Part shown: piece by piece, positions 7,700-15,400 of the stretch
Layout: each line of letters opens with the position of its first letter
Numbering within the stretch: position 1 is the stretch's first letter
NCBI GenBank assembly: GCA_005786775.1
Contig: SYDD01000102.1
Coordinates: forward strand, 1 to 16,169
Direction of reading: 5' to 3'
Origin: Opitutaceae bacterium
Lineage (GTDB): Bacteria > Verrucomicrobiota > Verrucomicrobiia > Opitutales > Opitutaceae
Length of the DNA: 16,169 bases
Program-made: the position numbers and the translations under genes
The notes under the pieces: model-generated
Told to the model about the DNA's origin: nothing
What the model saw: the letters and a program-made list of their open reading frames with translations, nothing else
The model's database searches: none

Positions 7700-7801
7700 A
7701 TGGGCAACCTGAAGAAGAAGCGCCGCCTCAAGATGAATAAGCACAAGCGCCGCAAGCGCTTGAAGGCGAACCGCCACAAGAAGCGTACGTGGCAGAAGTA
7801 A
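7700..7801 (+). CDS. 33-residue bS22/mS38-like (AURKAIP1/COX24 domain) small-subunit protein
   Basis: A 33-codon frame, ATG at 7700 to TAA at 7801, below common gene-finder size limits. The product begins MGNLKKKRRLKMNKHKRRKR and ends with NRHKKRTWQK; 18 of 33 residues are Lys or Arg. The pattern MG-x-x-KKRR-x-KM-x-K-x-K-x-R-K-x-L is that of the AURKAIP1/COX24 (mS38) C-terminal domain and of mycobacterial bS22, which is also about 33 residues. Those proteins sit on the small ribosomal subunit near the decoding region. Its place after rpsT and before a strong terminator supports a ribosomal role. There is no Shine-Dalgarno sequence; the leader is instead pyrimidine-rich (TCCTCCTCTCCTTTCC, 7681-7696). 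Similarity was judged from memory, not by alignment. Confidence 0.88.
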   Translation: MGNLKKKRRLKMNKHKRRKRLKANRHKKRTWQK

Positions 7802-7828
7802 AAGCGCGGTTACGCGCCTGACTTTCGT

Positions 7829-7862
7829 CCCCGCCGTCCCTCCGGGCGGCGGGGTTTTTTTT
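7829..7862 (+). terminator. Rho-independent terminator of the rpsT module
   Basis: An 11-bp GC-rich stem: CCCCGCCGTCC (7829-7839) pairs with GGGCGGCGGGG (7844-7854) with one G-T wobble and a CTCC loop. It is followed directly by eight T (7855-7862). It sits 27 nt after the stop of the bS22-like gene and before the pilM-like operon. Confidence 0.93.
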
Positions 7863-7992
7863 GGAGTGGGTCAAGGATTTGTAAATCCCTGCAGCGGAGG
7901 GCCCGCGGAGCGGGTTTCCCCTTGTCCGTGCGGTCCAGTCCGGCGAGTTTGCCGTGCCCAGTTCATCGCCTTCCTCCCCAGTGTCCCTGCGC

Positions 7993-9039
7993 ATGTTTCG
8001 CTCCCGCCAGCTCCCCGGCATCTTCCTCGACTATGGCGGGGAAACCGTGCGCGGCGCCCGGACTTCCTCGTTCACTGCGCCCTTTACGGTGGAGGAGGTG
8101 GGGGAGTGTCCCGCGGGCGATCGGGTGGCGCTGGCGCACTTGCTGCAGCGGCTTAGTGCCCGGCGCGCGGTGGGCCGGCGCGTGCACGCGCGGGTGGCGA
8201 TCCGGCCGGAAGGCCAGTTGGTACAGGTACTGACGGCTGAGCCCAAGCGGCTGCTGGAGCCCGAGTACTTTGCCACGCTCTGCTCCGGCCAGCTGCAGAT
8301 TGATCCTGAGAAGTACCTACTCTCGGTACTCCAGGCGGAGGATGGACAGTCGTTTGACCCGGGGCGGATGGGAGAGCGGGAATTGTTCTTCTGCGGCCTG
8401 CCCTTGGCCGAACGGGAGGCTGCGCAGGGTTCCCTAGTGGATCAGGATATTTATCCGGAGAGTCTTGAACTGGGTACCGTCGCCACGCTCGGCGCGGTGG
8501 CGGACCATGTGCGGCATTGCGGGTTCACCACGCCCGTTCTGGTCCTGGAAGTTGGGGGCACCAGTTCCCACGCCTATGTTGTTTCCCGCGGGGGCGTGAC
8601 GCACACGCGGCCGCTCAGCTCCGGCCTCGATGCGATGGTGCCGCTGGTCCAGCGAAACTTGGGACTCAAGGATTTCGCGGCCGCTAAGAAGCTGCTGTAC
8701 GCCAATGCCTTCGACTTTTCCGCGATGGGTCCTGAGCTAACCTTAGGGCTCGCGCGCGAGGTGCACGCGCTGATCTCGCACTTGGAGGTGCGGACCGGGC
8801 GTTCAGTGCGCCAACTGCTGAATCTTCGGTTGCCGCCGAAAATGGGTTGGCTCGGGCTAGCGCTGGCGAGGGAGCTGGGGCTGGAGCCGCTGGCGCCCGC
8901 GATAGACAACTGGCTCGCGGCCCGCGGCATCACGCCGGCTGCGGCCGTGCGCGTGGCGGTCGGGTCGGATCCCGGCTGGCTCGGGGTGTGGGGGTTGATG
9001 CTGCGGGGGGAGGTGCAAGATGCGGAACAAGCTGCTTGA
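7993..9039 (+). CDS. PilM-like actin-fold protein of a type IV pilus/type II secretion-like complex
   Basis: 348 residues from the ATG at 7993; a GTG at 7954 would add 13 Ser/Pro-rich residues and is less likely. The sequence has the order of a PilM/GspL actin-like fold: an N-terminal LPGIFLDYGGETVRGA (phosphate-1-like DxG loop, residues about 7-22) and a central VLVLEVGGTSSHAYVVSRGG (phosphate-2-like loop), followed by a helix and PLSSGLDAMVPLVQRNLGL. There is no signal peptide or membrane segment until a late hydrophobic stretch, so it is probably cytoplasmic and bound to the inner-membrane PilN tail. Similarity is fold-level, and the assignment leans on the order PilN, PilO, PilP, secretin that follows. 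It is first in the operon, with no ribosome-binding site seen. Confidence 0.72.
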   Translation: MFRSRQLPGIFLDYGGETVRGARTSSFTAPFTVEEVGECPAGDRVALAHLLQRLSARRAVGRRVHARVAIRPEGQLVQVLTAEPKRLLEPEYFATLCSGQLQIDPEKYLLSVLQAEDGQSFDPGRMGERELFFCGLPLAEREAAQGSLVDQDIYPESLELGTVATLGAVADHVRHCGFTTPVLVLEVGGTSSHAYVVSRGGVTHTRPLSSGLDAMVPLVQRNLGLKDFAAAKKLLYANAFDFSAMGPELTLGLAREVHALISHLEVRTGRSVRQLLNLRLPPKMGWLGLALARELGLEPLAPAIDNWLAARGITPAAAVRVAVGSDPGWLGVWGLMLRGEVQDAEQAA

Positions 9040-9676
9040 ACGCGCCCGCCCGGCCCGCGAGGCCAAGGCTACCGTCGCCGGCTGGCATCCGGATTTCCGG
9101 GACGTGCGGAAGCTCCCCGATGTGAAGGTCGTGCGGACCGCATTTTTCATCAACGGCGCGCTGACAGTCGCGGCGGTCCTGCTTGGGGGCACGCTCGCCT
9201 TCCGCGCATGGCAGGTGCGCGAGGTGGCGGGCAAGATTGCGGAGGAGGAACGGCAGATCGCGCGCGACCGGCCCTTGAGCGAGGCGGCTTTGAAGCAATA
9301 CCAGGCGTTCCGCGAAGACCACGCCCGGGTCGAGGAGGTCGCCGCCTTCTTGGCAGTGCGCCCGTCCGTCCCGGCCCTGTTGCGACGGCTCGGGGAGACG
9401 ATGCCGCCGGATCTTGCCCTCGATAGCTTCGAGTTGCGCGAGGATGGCGTGGCGCTGCGGTTCACCGTCCGGGGCGACGCGCTGGCGGCGAGCGGGCGGG
9501 CGACCCGCCATCTGGAGGCGCTCCGCGGCGACGCCGCCATGGGTGCTTTCGACCAGTTCACGTTTGCCGATACCCCGGCCCGCAACGCGACCACCGGCCG
9601 GGTGGCCGTTGAGTTCTTCCTCCGGCTCAAGGCCAAGGGGGACGAGAAGACCCAGGCCGGGAGGAAGAAGGGATGA
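9020..9676 (+). CDS. PilN-like inner-membrane assembly protein
   Basis: 218 residues. The topology is that of PilN: a cytoplasmic N-terminus of about 40 residues (PilM-binding in the family), one membrane helix (FFINGALTVAAVLLGGTLAF, about 43-62), a coiled coil of Glu, Arg and Lys (about 65-110), then a ferredoxin-like alpha/beta domain (VPALLRRLGETMPPDLALDS, FELREDGVALRFTVRGDALA). A strong ribosome-binding site, GGAGG at 9009-9013, lies 6 nt before the ATG. The start overlaps the upstream gene by 20 nt, implying coupled translation. Confidence 0.75.
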   Translation: MRNKLLERARPAREAKATVAGWHPDFRDVRKLPDVKVVRTAFFINGALTVAAVLLGGTLAFRAWQVREVAGKIAEEERQIARDRPLSEAALKQYQAFREDHARVEEVAAFLAVRPSVPALLRRLGETMPPDLALDSFELREDGVALRFTVRGDALAASGRATRHLEALRGDAAMGAFDQFTFADTPARNATTGRVAVEFFLRLKAKGDEKTQAGRKKG

Positions 9677-10230
9677 AATTCGGAGGCACAATCGAGTCGC
9701 TGCGTTCCAATCTGCCGGGGGTCGCCCTCGGTGCAGTGGTGCTCCTACTGGGTGCGGTTTCCTGCTGGCGTTCCGACGCGCTGGAGGCAGCAGAGAAGCA
9801 ACTGGCGACCAAGCAGGCTCTGGCCAACCGGCTGGGGCGTAACGTGAAGCAGGCGGCCCAGCTCCCCGAGCAGGCGGCGGCCCTCAAGGCTAGCCGCCAG
9901 GCCATCGAGGCCCGCATCCTGCGCGGCGCGGAGATCGGCCCACATGCCGAGTTTTTCTACCGGCTGGAGCGGGAGGCGGGAGTAAAACTGATCGAGCTCC
10001 GGCCCCAGCCCGCCCCGCCGCTTCCCAAGGGCTCGGCGCCCCGGGTCATTCCCGTGCCCTTCTCCCTTTCTCTCCAAGGCTCTTGGCCGCAGGTGCTCGG
10101 CTTCCTCGAATTGCTCGAAGCTGACGAGCGCTACGTCCGAGTGCAATTGATGACCGTGGGGTCGAACCCCACTAACCGGCAGGAGGCCCTCACTGCCACC
10201 CTGGCGGTGGAGCTCCTCGGTCGCCCATGA
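9673..10230 (+). CDS. PilO-like inner-membrane assembly protein
   Basis: 185 residues. A short cytoplasmic N-terminus, one membrane helix (GVALGAVVLLLGAVSCW, about 16-32), a coiled coil (LEAAEKQLATKQALANRLGR and onward) and a periplasmic domain with PFSLSLQGSWPQVLGFLELL and YVRVQLMTVG. These match the PilO pattern of TM, coiled coil and ferredoxin-like fold that pairs with PilN. It starts in an ATGA overlap with the PilN stop, and GGGAGG (9659-9664) is its ribosome-binding site. Confidence 0.76.
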   Translation: MKFGGTIESLRSNLPGVALGAVVLLLGAVSCWRSDALEAAEKQLATKQALANRLGRNVKQAAQLPEQAAALKASRQAIEARILRGAEIGPHAEFFYRLEREAGVKLIELRPQPAPPLPKGSAPRVIPVPFSLSLQGSWPQVLGFLELLEADERYVRVQLMTVGSNPTNRQEALTATLAVELLGRP

Positions 10231-10724
10231 ACCCGCACCTTCTCCGTGCCCTACTAGCGTTGGGCCTTGCCCTCCCCGTTGCCGTCGCCGGTGAGCCGGC
10301 CGGCGATCTCCTGCCGCCCGTGCAACGCGCTGGGCAGATCGCGGCCGCGGAGCGGCTGGCGGTGCGCTCCCGCCCGGCCCTCGCTCCGAAGGAAACCCCC
10401 TCGCCTTTTGCTCCCGTGGGGTTTGAGCCGGCGGATCCGACCGACCCGCAACGGGCCGCTGCCGGCGGCGCGGAAAAGCTGTCGGGTGATCGGGAAACGC
10501 TTGAGCTGTTGGCCGCGCAACTAACCCCTTCGGGCGTGATCGTGCTGCGCGGCTCGCCCCTGCTGATCCTCTCCAATCGCCAACTCCCGGCGGGCACACA
10601 CTTCACCATCACCCTGCAGGGCCAAGAGCACGAGCTACTCCTCGTCGAAGTCTCGCGGTCCACCTACACCCTGCGTTACCGGGCAGAGGAAACCACCCGG
10701 ACGATCCAGTCCGCGCTCAAATGA
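10227..10724 (+). CDS. PilP/GspC-like periplasmic protein (putative)
   Basis: 165 residues with a signal peptide (LLRALLALGLALPVAVAGEP). A Pro/Ala-rich, probably disordered linker covers about 24-85. A small beta-rich C-terminal domain follows (about 95-165: SGVIVLRGSPLLILSNRQL, FTITLQGQEHELLLVEVSRS, YTLRYRAEE). Linker plus small beta domain is the design of PilP and the GspC homology region that contacts the secretin, and the gene sits between the PilO-like and secretin genes with ATGA overlaps on both sides. Sequence similarity alone would not identify it. No lipobox cysteine is present, unlike typical PilP lipoproteins. Confidence 0.6.
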   Translation: MNPHLLRALLALGLALPVAVAGEPAGDLLPPVQRAGQIAAAERLAVRSRPALAPKETPSPFAPVGFEPADPTDPQRAAAGGAEKLSGDRETLELLAAQLTPSGVIVLRGSPLLILSNRQLPAGTHFTITLQGQEHELLLVEVSRSTYTLRYRAEETTRTIQSALK

Positions 10725-12454
10725 TCTCCCGGCCTGCCTTCTCCCTCCTGTTCACCGCACTCGGGTGCCTGTCCGCCGCCCGCGCCGCCGCCCCGGAGTC
10801 CGCTCCCGTCCCGGTCGTCGCGGTCGCCGCGAGCCGGCCCGCCCCGACTGCGTCCCCGGCCGCCTCTGCCCGGGACGTCCTTTCGGTGGATTTTCCGGAG
10901 GAGGAGATCCGCAACATCCTCCGCAACGTCGCCGACCTCTTCGAGTTGAACATCATCGTGCCCGAGGCGCTCAAAGGGCGCACTACGATCAAGCTCCGCG
11001 ACGTCACCTGGCGCCAGATCTTCGACAGCGTCCTCCAGCCCGCGGGGTTCAGCTACAAGGAGGAGGGCAATATCATCAAGATCGTCAGCAACGACGCGCT
11101 CGGGCAGGAACCTGTCACGACCGACGTTTTCGTCCTGAACGCCGCCAAGGCCGTCGACCTCCTGCCCACGGTCGCTTCGCTGGTCGATGCCGGCACGGGC
11201 GGCAAGATCGTCGTCGATGCCCGCAGCAACAGTCTGATCATCACCGAGCGCCCGGCGCGACTCGCCCGCATCAAGGCCATTGTCGAGCAGCTCGACCGCA
11301 CCTCGGACCAAGTGATGATCGAGACCAAGTTCATCGAGGTGTCGGACAACGACGTGAAGAATCTCGGGGTCAACTGGTCCTCCTTGGCCAACTATCGCGT
11401 CGGGGTCGGTCCGGATAAGGAGAAGGGGCTCGCCACCGTCCAGCGCACGCGGGATCAGGCCGGCAGCGCCGGCTTCAACCGCAACGACGGCACCACGGGC
11501 TCCAGCTCCGCCGCCAACAATCAGGGCACCACCACCAGCGCCACGACGGGCCAGAACTCTGGCAGCACGAACTCCAATGCTGTCACCGCGACCAACGGTA
11601 CCCCGGTGAGCACCGCCACTACGGGCGTGACGAGCTCCCTGACCAACGCCGCGACCACCGCCGTCACCGGCGGGGTCACCAACGCGGTGACCCAGGGTGC
11701 CACCAACGCGTTCAACAACCTCGCCTCTCTGGTGAACAACGAGGGCACGGTGCGCACGCTCAACGCGGTCTTTTCGGCGGACGAGTTCCGCCTCGTTCTC
11801 AGCGCACTCCAGCAGCAGAGTCAGGTGAAGATCGTCTCCAACCCGACGATCGTGACCCTGAACAATTCCGAGGCCACGATCAATGTCGGCCAAGAGCGGC
11901 CGATTCCCCGGTATCAGTACAACCAGCAGACGGGAAACCTCGAGGTCAACGGCTTCGACTTCAAACCAATCGGCGTCATCCTCCGGGTCACCCCGCAGGT
12001 GAACTCCCGCGGGCTTATCCGTCTCACCGTCGCGCCGGAGGTCAGCCAGTCCTTCAATAATGTCTCGTTCAACGGGAACGAGATCCCGATCATCGAAACG
12101 CGGAAGACGCAGACCACCGTCTCTCTCGCCGACGGCTACACGATGGGCATCGGCGGGCTACTCCAGGCGACTTCGTCCGACACCGTCACCAAGGTGCCCG
12201 TGCTGGGCTCGATCCCGGTGCTCGGGCGGCTATTCCGCAGTGACGGTCGGCAGAAAGATTCGAACAACCTGATTATCTTTATCACCGCGAAGATGATCAG
12301 CGCCGAGGGCGCCACCATGGAGCAGGTCTTCGATTCCGCTCGCTTGCGCGGCCTGCAGCTGCGCCGCGACGAGCTCCCCGGCTGGCGCGACGGTTCCAGC
12401 CCCTTCGTCGACGACGCGAATCGGCCCCAGTCCACCCCGCCCACCCAGCGCTGA
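10721..12454 (+). CDS. Secretin (PilQ/GspD family) with Ser/Thr/Asn-rich insert
   Basis: 577 residues; signal peptide about 1-22. An N0/STN-like domain spans about 54-122 (SVDFPEEEIRNILRNVADLF, GRTTIKLRDVTWRQIFDSVL) and one N1-like domain about 137-190 (ARSNSLIITERPARLARIKA). The secretin barrel is clear: MIETKFIEVSDNDVKNLGVN at its start, then VKIVSNPTIVTLNNSEATIN, GVILRVTPQVN and the signature VPVLGSIPVLGRLFRS with NLIIFITAKMI (about 346-526). Between the first barrel strand and the rest lies a low-complexity insert (about 250-340) rich in Thr, Ser, Asn, Ala and Gly. The tail after 526 is hydrophilic and may carry an S-domain. Secretins form the outer-membrane channel for pili or secreted proteins. 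It starts in an ATGA overlap. At 577 residues it is shorter than many GspD proteins, with fewer N domains. Confidence 0.95.
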   Translation: MISRPAFSLLFTALGCLSAARAAAPESAPVPVVAVAASRPAPTASPAASARDVLSVDFPEEEIRNILRNVADLFELNIIVPEALKGRTTIKLRDVTWRQIFDSVLQPAGFSYKEEGNIIKIVSNDALGQEPVTTDVFVLNAAKAVDLLPTVASLVDAGTGGKIVVDARSNSLIITERPARLARIKAIVEQLDRTSDQVMIETKFIEVSDNDVKNLGVNWSSLANYRVGVGPDKEKGLATVQRTRDQAGSAGFNRNDGTTGSSSAANNQGTTTSATTGQNSGSTNSNAVTATNGTPVSTATTGVTSSLTNAATTAVTGGVTNAVTQGATNAFNNLASLVNNEGTVRTLNAVFSADEFRLVLSALQQQSQVKIVSNPTIVTLNNSEATINVGQERPIPRYQYNQQTGNLEVNGFDFKPIGVILRVTPQVNSRGLIRLTVAPEVSQSFNNVSFNGNEIPIIETRKTQTTVSLADGYTMGIGGLLQATSSDTVTKVPVLGSIPVLGRLFRSDGRQKDSNNLIIFITAKMISAEGATMEQVFDSARLRGLQLRRDELPGWRDGSSPFVDDANRPQSTPPTQR

Positions 12455-12473
12455 GGCGGCTCCCGCTTTCCCG

Positions 12474-15400
12474 ATGCAAGCCTGGTCCCGTCTTCTCTTC
12501 GGCCTGCTGCTGGTCCTCGCGCCGCCTGCCCTCGTGGCCGCCCCGGAGCTCAGCCTCACTGGCGTCACCATCCGCCCCGCCGAGGCCAAGCCCGGCGATC
12601 AGATCACGCTTTCGGTCGGGGTCACTAATTCGGGGGCCTCCGGTATCTCCCCCGTGACCGGGCTCCCGATTGCCGTCGCCGCCGACACGTGGCCAGCCGG
12701 TAGCACGGCGACCCTAGGAGTCACCTTCACCCACGTCGCCACGGGCTACACGTTCTCGCTTACCGGCACTGGGGCACTCAGCGCAGGGCTCGCTGGCGGC
12801 GGCACGACTGGGACGGTCGACCTGAATGCCCTTGTCCCGATCAGCTTCACCGAAGCTGGGCCCTACCGCGTCGCGCTGGTCTGGGTAAGCCACACCGGCG
12901 CCGCGCCCGGCGATTGGAAGGGCCGCTCTTTCGCCACCTCTTCCCCTGCGTTCTCGGTGATCGGGAAACCCGATTTCCAGATCGTGTCGCTTACCTACGC
13001 CGCCAATTCAGCGCTCACGGGTGGCGCGGTAGTCCCGATGACGCTTAAGTACCTCAACGCGACGATGTCCAACGGGGTGAACAATGTTCCCTTCGTTCCA
13101 GTGCCGGGGCTCACGCAGTTCCGGATCCAGATCGTGCTCTCGGCCAACCCAGTGTTCGGCGACGCGGATGACTTCCAGCTTACGACCTTCGACCGCGCCA
13201 CCAAACTGGACGCCGATGGGATCGAACAGGTGCTCTCGTGGCAGCAGGTCATCCCGGGCAACTTTGCCGGTTCCTACTACGTTCTGGCGAAGATCGACGC
13301 CCTCAACGCGGTCGCGGAGACGGTCGAGGAGGACCTCACGCGCAACGGAAATAACATCTGGCAGGACCTCGCCGCCACCCGCATCGCGATCCAGCCCAGC
13401 ACGTTTCCGATGGTGTACCTCGCTAGCACCACTGGCCCGGGCGGCGCTAGCCCTAGCGGCAACGCCCGCAGTGACAACCCCGCCCTGAGCGCGGACGGCC
13501 GCTACACGATCTTTGCCTCCGATGCCTCGAACCTAGTCGCGGGGGACACCAACGGCGTTCGGGATATTTTCCTGTTCGACAGCCAGACTAGCCTCGTCCG
13601 TCGCCTAAACCTTTCGCAGCAGGGCGTACAGGCCACCGGCGCCTCGGAACAACCGACGCTCTCGGGCAACGGACGCCAGGCGGCCTTCGCCTCCGACGCC
13701 GCCAACCTGGTGATCGGAGACGTGAACGGATTTACCGACATCTTCGCCGTCGACACGCTCACCGGCGCGATCGCGCTCCAGACCCTCGCTGCCGACGGCA
13801 CCCAGGCTAATGGCTCCAACTTCCGGCCAATGCTCAGTCACACCGGCCGCTTTCTCGCGTTCGAGTCGACGGCCACTAACCTCGTCGCCGGCGGCACCGC
13901 CCCCGGTGTCAGCCACGTCTACCTCCGCGACCGCGATGTTAGCAATTCCGGCGTCCTCGACGCGCCCGGCAACACTGCGACGGTGCTGGTCGACCTTGCC
14001 CCCGGCGGCGCCCCCGGCAACGCCGCCGCCACTCAGGCCGCGGTCAGCGCCGACGGCCAGTTCGTCGCCTTCGTTTCGGGCGCCACCAACCTCGTCGCCA
14101 ACCCAACCACGGCCGGCCGCCAGCACGTCTACGTGCGCCAAGTCCCTGCGGGCGCCACGGTCCGCGTCAGCGTGGGCGCAGGCGGGGCCGAAGCGGGCGC
14201 CGACAGCCGCCACCCCTCTATTAGCCGCCACCCTGGCGTTCCGACGGGTCCCGCCGCCGACGGCCGCTGGATCGCTTTCACTAGCGACGCCGCCAATCTA
14301 GTCGCTGCCGACACCAACGGGATGGCCGATGTCTTTGTCGCCGATCGCATCTCCGGTGGGATCACCCGTGTCAGTGTTTCCAGCGCCGGCGTCGAGGCCA
14401 TCGACCCGACGGTAACCACCGTCACGGGCTCGCGCCTCGGGAGCCTCAATCCGTCGGTGAGCTCGACGGGCCGTTTTGTCACGTTCGTCTCGCTCGCCAA
14501 CAACCTGGCCCCGGGCGACACGCTCGGCCGTGCCTCGCCGGGCGGCAGTGGCAACGGCGGGCTCAACGTGTACGTGATGGACCGCGATACCGACGATAAC
14601 GGGACGTACGACGAGGTAGGCCGCATCCGAACCTCCATCGCGAGCGTCAACCGCTTCGGCTACCAGGCCTACGACCTTTCTACCGCCCAGACCACGGCCG
14701 CGGCCGACATCTTCCCGGTGATCAGCGCGGACGGTCGCTGGATCGCGTTCCCCTTCGACGCCGACGGCCGCTTGGGTCTCGTGCACGGCGCGACCAACCT
14801 GCTCTCGCCCGACGCAAATAGCGCGCGCGACATTCTCCTGTTCGACCGGCGGACCAACACCCTGCCGAGCCCCGCCACGCCTCCTACGGTCGCGATCACC
14901 AGCCCCGGGGTCGGCGGCACGGTCCTCGTCAATACCGCCGTCACCCTCGCGGCGAGCGCGACCACCACGACGGGCGTCGTGCGATCCGTCCAGTTCTTCG
15001 TCAACGGCACCAGCGTCGGCACGAGCGAGGCCTTCCCCTACTCGGCCACTTGGACGCCGCGGGCGGTCGGCAGCTACACGCTCAGCGCGCTGGTCACCGA
15101 CAGCTTCGGCAACCTTGGCGTGTCCGCCAACGTGCCGGTCACGGTCAACGCCGCCCCTTCGGTAAGCGTGACGTTCCCCTCCGCCTCCACGCCGCTCACC
15201 GCTGGGGCCGCCCAGACGGTCACCGCTAGCGCGGCCGCCACCACGCCGGGCGCCACGATCGCCAGCGTGCAGTTCCTCGTCGACGGCCAGGCGCTGGGCG
15301 CGCCCGTCACGGTCGCGCCCTACTCGACACCTTGGACTCCCGCGGCCGCGGGCACGTTCAGCCTGACGGCCGTGGCGGTGGACAGTGCCGGCACGCGCAC

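Noticed and set aside
10676..11893. A 405-codon minus-strand open frame
   Set aside because: It is a shadow of the secretin gene, whose domains are unmistakable on the plus strand.
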